Source: Vibrio sp. FE10
Lineage (GTDB): Bacteria; Pseudomonadota; Gammaproteobacteria; Enterobacterales; Vibrionaceae
Assembly: GCF_030297155.1 (NCBI RefSeq)
Contig: NZ_AP028067.1
Location: forward strand, 1,240,001 to 1,304,000
Reading direction: 5' to 3'
Length of the DNA stretch: 64,000 bases
Both the position numbers and the translations under genes were made by a program. Within the stretch, counting starts at the first letter, position 1; every line of letters starts with the position of its first letter. This document shows positions 10,611 to 19,802 of the stretch, piece after piece. The notes under the pieces were generated by a model. That model did not search any database and was not told where the DNA came from. It saw only the letters and a list, made by a program, of their open reading frames with translations.

Positions 10611-12278
10611 CTACATATAAGCAAAACTTGGGTTATTTACTTCATCGGCTTGCTTACATGCTAGATCGGCTTGTTTACAGGCTAATAGCGCTTTTCGGTA
10701 ATAGTTTTGATAGTTGTTTTTTGTCAGCTCATCCATCGTATAAAGCTGGGTGATCACTTCATCACATTGCTTGATGATAGTAATCACTTGCTTAGCGCCC
10801 ATTGAATCTGGCCAAATAACAGAAAGCAGTTTTACGATGTTCATACATACGTTCTTGATCATCGGGCAACGCCTGTGAATATCTAAGTAAGCCACGAGCA
10901 CTAATTTATAATCTGATTGCCCCTGCTTAATACTGATGTTCTTCTCTTTAAGCCATTCCATCTTTTCTGAGTTACGATTTTTCATCTCAGCACACATCGT
11001 TATTTGACTGGAAACAACAGTCTCGTTTGCTGTTTTGATAATCAATAGACCACAACGATTTTCTGCGACTTTAAATTCGTTCTCACAACTCATTCTGTCC
11101 AACAACCAAGCATGGTGATAAATCACTGGGAATGCGTCGAAGTCATTTTTGTCGTGCAGTGCCGTTAATATTGTTACCGATTTTTGGTACTGCTTGGACT
11201 CCATCGCGATGTGAGCAGCGATAAGCGCCAAGTCAGTTTGCAAGCCTGATCGTGCCTCGGTCGGGATCTTCGAAATCAGGTAATTGACTTGATCCAAATT
11301 CGCTTGTTTATCGATGCCGTCAGACGCGCAATAAAGCAAAAATCGAATATGATTTAACTTCATATACAGGTTGTCACGAAAGGTGTCTCGATTGATCTGC
11401 ACATAATTTTGATAGTGAAGCAGCGCTGCTTTTGAATCATTCACTGATAAGCATAGATTCGCGATCGCTAGCTCTCTTTCCGAGTTACCAGGGGTGAGTT
11501 CACTCGCCAACTTAAAGTGTGCAATCGCCGCAGGAACCTTGTTGCTGATCAGGTTGACCTGAGCTGCTTGGTCTCGATACAAGGTGCTGGTGGGCGCAGA
11601 ATCAATCAAGCTTTCGATCATATGTTGTGCTTCGTTAAGCTGACCTAGATTAGCAAGGCTGTTCGCGAGCCCGGCTTGTGCCCAATCGAAGCTGCCTTCA
11701 TCAAGTGCTTTCTCATAAACGCTCTTGGCTTCGTCGTAGAGCTTAAGTTTTGATAGAAAGCTTCCGCGAAATTGCTGAATTGTCGCGAAATACTCGGGAT
11801 GGAATGCGACCAATTCTTCACAATATTCCAAACCCGCTTGGTAGTTGTTTTCTCTTTCGGCTTTATAGACATTTTGTAGAACGAGCTTCTTTTTCAGAGA
11901 GCTTGTAATACGTTGCTTCAATGTTTCTCGGTTGAACGGTTTTAATAGATAATTGTCAGGTCGAAGCTCTAAGATAGGGCGGATCGACAAAGCCGAGTTT
12001 TCGCCTGTGACAAGTATAAATATCCCGTCATCCTTTAATCTTTTCGACTGTTTCAACTCTTCAAATAGCTGTTTGCCGTTAATGGTATTACCAAAGTTAT
12101 AATCGCAAATGATCACATCAAAGGTTGTGTCATTTGTGATGGTCATTGCTATGCGCGGAGATTTAGCAATGGAAATCAAACGTTCTGAGAAGCCAATATG
12201 GATCAGCATATTACGAATAGTTGAAAGTACTATCGCTGAGTCATCAACGATAAGGGCATTTAATTGAGTTAATTTCAT
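10611..12278 (-). CDS. Response regulator with receiver and TPR region (VieB-like)
   Basis: An N-terminal CheY-like receiver (about residues 8-130) has the acidic pair VDDS, the phospho-acceptor D59 in VIICDYNFG and the lysine of YLLKPF. The rest, about 140-400, is helical repeat sequence of tetratricopeptide type (AKSVYEKALDEGSFDWAQAG and similar). There is no DNA-binding or enzymatic output. Receiver plus TPR, third in an operon after a BvgS-type kinase and a REC-EAL protein, matches VieB of the V. cholerae VieSAB system; VieB is known to interfere with the VieS-VieA phosphorelay. The ATG lies two bases after the stop of the broken EAL gene, so it once relied on operon transcription and probably translational coupling. 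An IS21 element now separates it from the operon promoter. Confidence 0.82.
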   Translation of the reverse strand: MKLTQLNALIVDDSAIVLSTIRNMLIHIGFSERLISIAKSPRIAMTITNDTTFDVIICDYNFGNTINGKQLFEELKQSKRLKDDGIFILVTGENSALSIRPILELRPDNYLLKPFNRETLKQRITSSLKKKLVLQNVYKAERENNYQAGLEYCEELVAFHPEYFATIQQFRGSFLSKLKLYDEAKSVYEKALDEGSFDWAQAGLANSLANLGQLNEAQHMIESLIDSAPTSTLYRDQAAQVNLISNKVPAAIAHFKLASELTPGNSERELAIANLCLSVNDSKAALLHYQNYVQINRDTFRDNLYMKLNHIRFLLYCASDGIDKQANLDQVNYLISKIPTEARSGLQTDLALIAAHIAMESKQYQKSVTILTALHDKNDFDAFPVIYHHAWLLDRMSCENEFKVAENRCGLLIIKTANETVVSSQITMCAEMKNRNSEKMEWLKEKNISIKQGQSDYKLVLVAYLDIHRRCPMIKNVCMNIVKLLSVIWPDSMGAKQVITIIKQCDEVITQLYTMDELTKNNYQNYYRKALLACKQADLACKQADEVNNPSFAYM

Positions 12279-12280
12279 GT

Positions 12281-12355
12281 TTATTTTAAATTATTTACTG
12301 ACGTGAATTCTGAAAAGCTCGCAGGCTTTGAAGCAATAAAACCTTGGTACTTGGT
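12281..12355 (-). pseudogene. Severed 3' end of the REC-EAL gene
   Basis: Read on the minus strand, the 25 codons after the IS21 element encode TKYQGFIASKPASFSEF, then TSVNNLK and stop. The YQGFIASKP string is the conserved C-terminal QG...SKP motif of EAL domains. It is in the frame of the 5' part once the element and one copy of the 7-bp duplication are removed, which gives an ancestral protein of 383 residues. The stop sits two bases before the next gene. Confidence 0.9.
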
Positions 12356-12453
12356 TGCGTATTTCGGCTGATGTGACCCCTAGTTTCGTTTTTAATCGAC
12401 CACCTTTTTAAGCCTCTCTTTTCTCTTCCTTAGTTTTACTCCAAGTGGTCGAT

Positions 12454-13176
12454 TTAAGCCAGTTTTCTCATTGATTCCCCTCGTAACTCGATTCTATGAC
12501 TTTGATGAACCAACCTATCTAAGATCGCATCAGCGATCGTCGAGTTGTCGATCATCTCGTGCCATTCTTTTACAGGTAGTTGGCTGATAATGATTGTACT
12601 GCACTCTTGGTATCTATCTTCTAGCACTTCGAGAAGATTACTTGCATGCTCTTGGCTGAGTTTTTCCATTCCCCAGTCATCGATAACCAACAGTTTTTTC
12701 TTAGACAAGCTCAGTAGCAGCTTTTGATAGCTGCCATCAAGGCGGCTACTACTCAGGTCATCAAGTAAACGATTTAGGCGATAATAACGACTTGGGCAGT
12801 GTTGCTCACACGCCTGCTCGGCGAGCGCACAAGCAACATAGGTTTTACCTGCACCTGTTGCACCTGTAATCAGGACATTCTGTCGCTTTTGTAAATAAGT
12901 GCCTGATAATAACTCTCCCATCATTGCTCTTTTTAAGCCTCGTTCTGGGCGGTAGTCCAGTTGATTACCGCTAGCGCTTAGGCGCAGCTTGGCTTGCCGT
13001 TTAAGTCGTTGGATTTTGGTTTGATCTCGGTTCACTATCTCATGATCAAGGATGAGTCCTAACCTTTCTTCAAAGCCAAGTTCAGCATAGGTCGCGGGGT
13101 GTATCCTTTGCTGTTCCAGTGCATCAGAAGCATGACTTAGGCGTAGTGATTTTAACTGTTGGATTATTGCGTCCAT
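12454..13176 (-). CDS. istB: IS21-family helper ATPase IstB
   Basis: This AAA+ ATPase of the DnaC-like IstB family is needed for IS21 transposition together with IstA. The start is placed at ATG 13176 (MDAIIQQLKSLRL), which follows the ribosome site AGGAGAAAC; the open frame extends 13 codons further upstream inside the end of istA. Walker A is LITGATGAGKTYVA, Walker B is LLVIDDWGME, and sensor 1 is TIIISQLPVKEWHE. It is about 240 residues, typical for the family, with only 10 bases between its start and the istA stop. Confidence 0.95.
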   Translation of the reverse strand: MDAIIQQLKSLRLSHASDALEQQRIHPATYAELGFEERLGLILDHEIVNRDQTKIQRLKRQAKLRLSASGNQLDYRPERGLKRAMMGELLSGTYLQKRQNVLITGATGAGKTYVACALAEQACEQHCPSRYYRLNRLLDDLSSSRLDGSYQKLLLSLSKKKLLVIDDWGMEKLSQEHASNLLEVLEDRYQECSTIIISQLPVKEWHEMIDNSTIADAILDRLVHQSHRIELRGESMRKLA

Positions 13177-13186
13177 ATTGTTTCTC

Positions 13187-14719
13187 CTAGTGGTAGTAGT
13201 TGGAACCACGAACATTAGTGTGTTTAAGGTTTGGGGTATCAGTGGAAGGCTGAGAGAGAGTGCCTTCTCGATGGTTCTTCAATAAGTTTTTGACGAAGCC
13301 AAGGTATGGCTTCTCTGTCACTAAGGCATCTCGGCAAGCTTGTTCTAACCGTGCGTCTGAGTGCTTTTTGGCAAGACTTAGTAACCCAAAGCAACTTCTA
13401 AAGGCCAATGCTTCATGCTCTGGGCGTTTGAGCAACATCTGAGTCAGTTCACCTGTGGCTGGCCCAATAGATTTTCCCCAACGGATAAAACGCTCGGGTG
13501 TCCATGATTGGTATTGATGGTTGCTTGGCATATGCTCGTAAACGGTAGAGAGACCATATTCTTTTTGGCTTGTGCAGTGGTGAGCAACAATGCTCCCTTT
13601 GTGGTAGATACGTATTATTTGATGCGTTGCTTCAAGCTCAACTTGTTGCCCAACAAGTTGGTGCGGCACAGAGTAGAAGTGCTTTTTATATTGAATGTGA
13701 TAATCAGGGGAGACGGTTGCTCGTTTAGTTTCGATATACACATATGGTTGCGATGGCAGTGGTTTTAACGCTGGACGGTCAACTTTGTTGAACAAGTCAT
13801 GTCGATTGACACCAAGCTGTTTCATCTCTCGTTGGTTTAAGTCATGCATCAGCTTTCGGATAGCCAGGTTCAGCTCAGCCATTGTATAGAACACTTGGTG
13901 GCGAAGGCGCATCATTATCCAGCGCTCTACGATGAGAACTGCGTTCTCAGCTTTGGCTTTATCTTTAGGCTTGTAGGGCCTGGCTGGCATCACAGCAACG
14001 CCGTAATGTTGTGCCAGTTTTCGGTAGCTCTCATTGAGGATAGGGCTATGACAGTCTGCTTTCGTTACAGCAGATTTCAGATTATCAGGTACAAGTAGAT
14101 TCGGAGCACCACCAAAGTGATTAAAGGTATTCACATGAGCCATGAGGAAGTGTTCAAGCCCTTGGCTCTCACTCGCCTCGACATAGGTGTAATTTGACGC
14201 TCCTAAAGTGGCGACAAATACCTGAGCATGTCGGCATTCTCCTGTATCTGGATTCACAACAGGGATCGTTGGGCCACAGTAGTCAATGAAGAGCTTGTCA
14301 CCAGCATGGTGAAGTTGGCGCATACTGCGTTTTTGTGTCTTTAGCCAACGTCTATACAGTTCGCAGAACTGTGTATAGCCATAGGCTTTGTCTTGATGCT
14401 GATGACAATACTCTTCCCAAAGCAAAGCTTTAGTCATCCCTTTACGCTTCAATTCTAAGTAGCAGAGAGTGAAATCAGGCATCACTTTATGCTGAGAAGA
14501 TGAGCGACCATCAAACAAAGCTTGGGTGACTTGATTTTCATGATGAGTCTCTTCCAGTGGCCACGTGAGGCCACTGGATTTAAATCGGGATAGATGCTGG
14601 GATACAGTGGAATGAGCAATATTGAGGCAAGCGGCGATCTGTCGATTAGAAAGATTGCACTCGTATCGGAGGCGTAAGATTTCCTTAATTTTATTCATTG
14701 GCATTCTCTTTTTCGGCAT
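13187..14719 (-). CDS. istA: IS21-family transposase IstA
   Basis: This DDE transposase has 510 residues. An N-terminal helix-turn-helix (about 5-60, including NRQIAACLNIAHSTVSQHL) binds the element ends. The rve-type catalytic core includes D in KLFIDYCGPT, D in LLVPDNLKSAV and E in KDKAKAENAVLIVERW, the last being the IstA-typical third acidic residue. The C-terminal part has the IS21-type region YVYIETKRATVSPDYH. The frame is undamaged, so the element may be functional. Confidence 0.95.
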   Translation of the reverse strand: MPKKRMPMNKIKEILRLRYECNLSNRQIAACLNIAHSTVSQHLSRFKSSGLTWPLEETHHENQVTQALFDGRSSSQHKVMPDFTLCYLELKRKGMTKALLWEEYCHQHQDKAYGYTQFCELYRRWLKTQKRSMRQLHHAGDKLFIDYCGPTIPVVNPDTGECRHAQVFVATLGASNYTYVEASESQGLEHFLMAHVNTFNHFGGAPNLLVPDNLKSAVTKADCHSPILNESYRKLAQHYGVAVMPARPYKPKDKAKAENAVLIVERWIMMRLRHQVFYTMAELNLAIRKLMHDLNQREMKQLGVNRHDLFNKVDRPALKPLPSQPYVYIETKRATVSPDYHIQYKKHFYSVPHQLVGQQVELEATHQIIRIYHKGSIVAHHCTSQKEYGLSTVYEHMPSNHQYQSWTPERFIRWGKSIGPATGELTQMLLKRPEHEALAFRSCFGLLSLAKKHSDARLEQACRDALVTEKPYLGFVKNLLKNHREGTLSQPSTDTPNLKHTNVRGSNYYH

Positions 14720-14834
14720 GATTTATCCTTAGTGCTCTCAACATGAAAGACTCAGGTTAAACCTATTGATTTAAAAGAGAAAAGAGGTTTATTTCGGTAA
14801 ATCGACCATCGATTTCGGAAACACACCGAAAAGT

Positions 14835-14926
14835 GGATGATTAAAACCGAAATGAGTGGTCGGTTAAAAACGGATTTGGTGGTCGATTAAAACCGAAATA
14901 GGCGGTCGGCTAGCTCCGAAATATGC
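14835..14926. repeat. Four 23-bp tandem repeats at the IS21 right end
   Basis: Four degenerate units start at 14835, 14858, 14881 and 14904, each exactly 23 bp apart, with the common core GG(T/A)(C/T)G(A/G)TTAAAACCGAAAT (the last is most diverged). The outermost unit contains the terminal TCCGAAATATGC. They are probably IstA binding sites. Confidence 0.85.
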
Positions 14927-16011
14927 AACTTGGTCATGCCAATAGTCTTCAAGTATTCAAGATCTTGTTGCTGCTCGACACCTTCGACAATACAAGAAAG
15001 GCCTAGGTTTTCTGCTAAATTGATGCAAGCTTTGGTTAGAATCTGATTCTTTTTGTTTTCGCTGATATTGTTTACAAAACTGCGATCCACTTTCAGCTCG
15101 GTGAATGGCAAGCTCGACAGTTGGGACAGTGACGCATAACCCGTACCGAAATCGTCAACCGATAATCCAACCCCTAACATGCTCAGTTTTGCGATGTTTT
15201 TATAGCAATACGCATCGAGCAAGATCGTCTCATGCTCCGTGATCTCCAGAGTCAGCAATGAAGGGTCAATGTTGTATTTGGCACATAAGCTCGCGACTTG
15301 ATCGGCAATCTCAAGTTTCAATGTTGATTGCTCAATATTGATCGCGAAGTGGATCGGTTTACGCATTGATGAGATATCTTTCAGAGCCAGCTCAAGCAGT
15401 GTAAAGAAAAGTCGATCCATCAGTCCGAGTTGGCGCAACGTATCCATAAAATGGAAAGGGGTGAGTAACCCCAATTCAGGGTGCATAATGCGCGCAAGTA
15501 CCTCAACACCAACCAGTGTCGCTTGTTCGACGTCATGTTGCGTTTGATAAGCGTTGGTGAACCATTCATTCTCAAAGGCTTCTAGCGTCTGTTGCTCATT
15601 CAGTTTAACTTCGGCTGGCAGAATAGATTTAGCGGTTTGGATACGCTTGTATGATGACAGCAAACGCTGGATATGCGCTTCAGCGACCGGTTTCGGTATC
15701 GCTTCGACTTCGTTATAACCAATCAGTTTGCACATACTCTTAGTTGAATCCAACGCAGCATCCGCCATCGCACTCAAAATGACGACAGTTTGTATTGAGC
15801 CCTGAGCTTCAGGGGAAGCCAATAACGACACGCCATCAATCTGTGGCAACTGAAGGTCGCAGAATGCAATATCAAAACGATGTTGCTTACATAGATCGAT
15901 CGCGTCCTCGCCGTTGTAAGCGGTATAGACGTCATCAACGCTGTAGCGTTTGAGTAAGATCTGAATCTGTGTCGCTTGTAACAGCGAATCCTCAACGATG
16001 AGAATTTTCAT
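14887..16011 (-). pseudogene. REC-EAL c-di-GMP phosphodiesterase gene, 3' end lost to IS21 (VieA-like)
   Basis: The receiver domain (1-120) has VEDS and phospho-acceptor D52 (FCDLQLPQIDG). The EAL domain (about 140-361) retains GVEVLARI in place of the EALLR motif, NIEQSTL, LEITEHE, VDDFGTGYASLSQL, LKVDRSFV and EGVEQQQ. The original frame continues to K361 and then enters the IS21 element, which adds 13 foreign residues (LHISELADRLFRF) before a stop. The C-terminal QGF...SKP segment, with its catalytic-loop glutamine, is cut off and lies at 12281-12355. Loss of that segment should impair phosphodiesterase activity (inference from the family). The start overlaps the kinase stop by 4 bases. Unlike V. 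cholerae VieA, the ancestral protein would have had no C-terminal HTH. Confidence 0.88.
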
Positions 16012-19000
16012 AGTGAATCTAACCTGTTTATAACCGCTTGAGCTGAGGCGATGGCTAAATTCAGCTCTTCAATTATCTTGTGACAATACATGGGATCTTC
16101 CGCATTTTTCTCACATTCCTTTGCGGCATGATTTAAAGAATCTAAGCCGAGTAAGCTCGCCGATCCTTTAATTCTGTGTGCTATTGCTTTGATGTTTGGG
16201 TTTGGCTCTAGCAACATGGCTTTGTCTGAACTGAACGAGTCCAAAATGACGGTCGCCATTTGAAGCTGTTCCTCTGGACTGTAATTCTGTGCCCAAGATT
16301 GGTCGGCTTGAGCCATTTCTGTTTTCTGTTGAGGTAACAATTCCTCAATCGCACATGCAAGTTCTTCAAACGAGTAGGGCTTATAGATCACCTGATCCAT
16401 ACCAGCACGTTCTGCTTTTTCTATTACCAGTTTCGAGTCTTCCGCTGTACAACCAATAATGGGTAAGTGCTTAAACTTGTCGAGTGAGCGAATTATCTCA
16501 GTTAGCTGATAGCCATCCATGTTAGGCATATGGCAGTCAGTGATGATGATATCCACGAGCGTTTCGCTGTTCTCCAACTCTTCCATCGCTTCTTGGCCGT
16601 CTTTTACGATGACCGTCTTTAAACCAAAGCGCTTGAGCTGTTTGGCAAACAACAAGCGGTTAATTGGGTCGTCGTCGGCGATAAGTACCGTTCCGGTAAA
16701 GTGGTACTCAGACGCTGGGGCATGAGTAACGCTTGTGCCTTGAGAAGTGATATCGCTCATCAATAGATCTGGATACAGGTTCTGCCATTGTGTGGAACGT
16801 TCAATTGCATGGCTGTAATCATTCATTTGATTATCGACTTTCCAAGCTCTTAGCCACGCCAATATCTCTCTGTCTTCAGAGTGTATTGGGTTCACCACTT
16901 TGACTGGCGAAACTGTGCCTTTGATTGGCAAGCTAACCGTTACCTTCGTCCCCAGGCCCACCTTGCTTTCAATATTAAGTGCACCGTCCATCATGGTTAC
17001 TAGACGTTGGACTACCGTGATACCTAGGCCTGTGCCTCCATAACGTCGGCTAATACTGTGGTCACCTTGTGCGAAAGGCTGAAACGCTCGCGTTATCTGT
17101 TGGTCAGACATACCACAGCCCGTATCGGTAATAGAGATCTGTAGTTGTTCGGTGGTCACCTTAATAGTGACGAGTACAAAGCCGTTTTCAGTAAACTTAA
17201 TCGCGTTGTTCAATAGGTTATTGAGGATCTGAGTGACTCTCAGCCAGTCCAAGCTTGCGCTGGATATTGAGTTGACCTTCCAATCCAATTTGAAGTTAAG
17301 ATTGTTGAGTCGCGCATTGGTCTCAAACGTTCGGAATATCGGGCACAACTCGTCATAGATGCTGCTCATCTTCGACTCTAAGTGAAGTTGATTCGCTTCC
17401 ATTTTGGAGATGTCGAGAATGTCACTGACCAGCAGTTTTAATCGCTCGGCAGATAATTGAGCGTTGCTAAGAAGCTCCATATCATCTCGGTTTTCTATCT
17501 TGGTACTGAGCAGTTCCATAAGGCCAATCATCGCAGCGATAGGCGTGCGTAATTCATGGCTGACGATCGCTAAGAACAGGTCGCGAGCTTTTATCGCCTC
17601 TTGCGCTTTTTTGTTTGAGATCTCGAGCTCACGCTGTTGCTTCTCCCACCTTGTAAGATCGTCGAGTACAGTGATGACGTAAGGATCTGTCTCAGATGCG
17701 TTTGCCAAACACTGACGAATCACTCGAAAGTGCTGTTCGTCACCGTTGCAATCACATTTGATGGTGCTCCAAACACCTAATAGATTCCCGGTTCGTTCAT
17801 CGTTCTCTTTTAGCCAACAAAACTCTGGGTTCTCTTGGTGTTGATGGGTAAAACAAGCAGCCATCTGTTTATCAAAGGCACTATTGGAAAGAACCAGTTG
17901 ACCATTTTTATCGTGAATGGCGATAAGGCTCGGTAAGTTATCTAACAAGGTTGTTAGCCATTGGATCTGGTCATAGCTGCGCTGCTCAGACTGTTGAGCA
18001 CGCGACAGCGATAGCGACAATCGACGAGTTTTCATCAAACCGAAGGTAATCAACGCGAAAATTACGCCAGATATTGCCAAGGTATACGCCACAATTCGTT
18101 CTTCACTGAACCCATATTGAGCAATGATGTTGTGGTGCTTCAACGTCAGGAGGTCAATTTCATTTTGTGTCGTTAGAGAAATCGCTGAGTCGATGACGCT
18201 CTGTAAGAACGATGAACTTGGATGAAAAATGACGCCCATCTCACGTTGCAACGAAACTTCTGCTGCTTGCGGAATGATGTTAAACAGCGCATCGTAACCA
18301 TTAAAAATATAAAGGTTGGCGATACTTTTAGGGATATAGGCGTGCGTGATTGCTCCATTACTCATACCGTTAATAATGGCGTCCATGTCGTTGTAAATCA
18401 CAGCGTCAGCCAAATGATCTTCTAAACTCGACTTTGGAATGAAGTAGCCAGTTCGATCCAAGATCGCAGTCTTCTTAACCGCAGAGTCGCCATTAACCTT
18501 AATCAGTGCCCATTGGAATGTCATGAAGGGCTTGCTGGCAATAAACTCCGTGGAATCCACATTCTCTACATCGAAGCCAGGTAAAAACTCGACATCACCA
18601 TTCTTAAGCATATCGATGATGTCTCTGCCTTCTGGTGGCACGTACTCAAATTTCAGTCCAAGCTTTCTTGATATCAGCTTTATCGCGTCATGAATGAACC
18701 CCACCGCTTCTTGGGTGGTGGGATCAAAATATGAATATGGGTAGATCCCCTCTGTCACCGTAAAGCGGATAGGGCGCTTTCCATATTGACTCTGGATTAT
18801 CTGGTTCACGAGATCATCGTAAAAATGATAGAACTGTTCTGAAGACAACTTGGCGATTTCATTCTCTTTATCACGAATGAATTTTTCTATGATGCCGTAC
18901 ATCACGCTGTCATTCTGGTTCATCATGATCTGAACTGGGAACCTTGGCAGATCTTGGCTGAAAGAGAGTGCACCCTGCCATTCACCCGGAGTCATTACCG

Positions 19001-19592
19001 AGTAGTAGCTTTGTACTGATATCAGATCTAGGATCGTCGCATCGGCAAAACCATTGGCGATGGCAGGTAACAGCTCAGAGGTGCTATTCACAACCATAGG
19101 ATCTGATATGCCCTGCTGATTGAGCAGCTGACAAAATAACGAGCTTTTAATGCATACCCATTTTAATTGTTCGTGCGGTGTGTTTTTGGCGACGTCATCT
19201 CTGTACCAATACACATTTTGGATGTCATATAAGTTGTCTGAAAACTCAAACTGTTCCGCTCTTTTACGTGTTTCTGCAAAGCCGATAGTTAAATCAGCTT
19301 CGCCACTCGCAATGGCAGATAACAATGCTCTTGAAGAAAAGTATTCTTTTACCTCCACCTCTACATTTAAGTACTCTTTAAGCAGACCTTGGATGCTATC
19401 GCACGTGTCTTGATTTCGTGCCACGACAAAATCTTCCCAGACGTGATTAAACAGGTACATTGGCTTAGCAATGACTATCTTCTGTTTATTTAGGATATAG
19501 CTATGCTGAGCTGCACTTAATGTGAGTTCTTCAGCTGTACTGGAAAAAGAGAGTGAAGTTAGAGCGAGTAATAAGAGAAACAAAGTCTTCAT
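16008..19592 (-). CDS. BvgS-type hybrid sensor histidine kinase (VieS-like)
   Basis: This long inner-membrane phosphorelay protein starts with a signal peptide (MKTLFLLLLALTSLSFSS). Two periplasmic solute-binding-protein type 3 domains follow, then a transmembrane span (AYTLAISGVIFALITFGLM), a PAS-like segment, a HisKA domain with the H-box IVSHELRTPIAAMIG, a HATPase domain (NNAIKFTENGF and GGTGLGI), a receiver (IITDCHMPNMDGYQ) and a C-terminal Hpt domain (IAHRIKGSASLLG). I place the start at ATG 19592 because it opens the signal peptide; an upstream ATG at 19622 would add ten residues, and neither has a clear ribosome site. Order and domains match VieS of V. cholerae. It overlaps the REC-EAL gene by 4 bases. 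Confidence 0.9.
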   Translation of the reverse strand: MKTLFLLLLALTSLSFSSTAEELTLSAAQHSYILNKQKIVIAKPMYLFNHVWEDFVVARNQDTCDSIQGLLKEYLNVEVEVKEYFSSRALLSAIASGEADLTIGFAETRKRAEQFEFSDNLYDIQNVYWYRDDVAKNTPHEQLKWVCIKSSLFCQLLNQQGISDPMVVNSTSELLPAIANGFADATILDLISVQSYYSVMTPGEWQGALSFSQDLPRFPVQIMMNQNDSVMYGIIEKFIRDKENEIAKLSSEQFYHFYDDLVNQIIQSQYGKRPIRFTVTEGIYPYSYFDPTTQEAVGFIHDAIKLISRKLGLKFEYVPPEGRDIIDMLKNGDVEFLPGFDVENVDSTEFIASKPFMTFQWALIKVNGDSAVKKTAILDRTGYFIPKSSLEDHLADAVIYNDMDAIINGMSNGAITHAYIPKSIANLYIFNGYDALFNIIPQAAEVSLQREMGVIFHPSSSFLQSVIDSAISLTTQNEIDLLTLKHHNIIAQYGFSEERIVAYTLAISGVIFALITFGLMKTRRLSLSLSRAQQSEQRSYDQIQWLTTLLDNLPSLIAIHDKNGQLVLSNSAFDKQMAACFTHQHQENPEFCWLKENDERTGNLLGVWSTIKCDCNGDEQHFRVIRQCLANASETDPYVITVLDDLTRWEKQQRELEISNKKAQEAIKARDLFLAIVSHELRTPIAAMIGLMELLSTKIENRDDMELLSNAQLSAERLKLLVSDILDISKMEANQLHLESKMSSIYDELCPIFRTFETNARLNNLNFKLDWKVNSISSASLDWLRVTQILNNLLNNAIKFTENGFVLVTIKVTTEQLQISITDTGCGMSDQQITRAFQPFAQGDHSISRRYGGTGLGITVVQRLVTMMDGALNIESKVGLGTKVTVSLPIKGTVSPVKVVNPIHSEDREILAWLRAWKVDNQMNDYSHAIERSTQWQNLYPDLLMSDITSQGTSVTHAPASEYHFTGTVLIADDDPINRLLFAKQLKRFGLKTVIVKDGQEAMEELENSETLVDIIITDCHMPNMDGYQLTEIIRSLDKFKHLPIIGCTAEDSKLVIEKAERAGMDQVIYKPYSFEELACAIEELLPQQKTEMAQADQSWAQNYSPEEQLQMATVILDSFSSDKAMLLEPNPNIKAIAHRIKGSASLLGLDSLNHAAKECEKNAEDPMYCHKIIEELNLAIASAQAVINRLDSL

Positions 19593-19802
19593 AAAGTTAG
19601 CGAGCGATGAAAAGTCCCGCATTCTATGACGACATTTATTTAGCCACTAATACAATTTTTGAACTTATTTTTGTCGAAAGGATAAATAAGAATTGTGATG
19701 GTATATTTAATTATTTCCTTTTTTAACAGAGGGTTAATTTTAATAATTCAGCCCGTTCTTCACAGGCTGAATCGATGTTCTTTATATCGAAAGCAATAAG
19801 AT

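Larger units (their letters stand above)
12356..14927 (-). mobile_element. Complete IS21-family insertion sequence, 2572 bp
   Basis: The ends are TGCGTATTTCGG at the left and, on the opposite strand, TGCATATTTCGG at the right. They are flanked by a perfect 7-bp target duplication ACTTGGT (12349-12355 and 14928-14934). The element carries istA and istB in the usual order on the minus strand. Both ends hold 23-bp repeats of the type GGTCGATTAAAACCGAAAT: four in exact register at the right end and two at the left. These resemble the multiple transposase-binding sites known at IS21 ends. It splits the REC-EAL gene. Confidence 0.95.
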
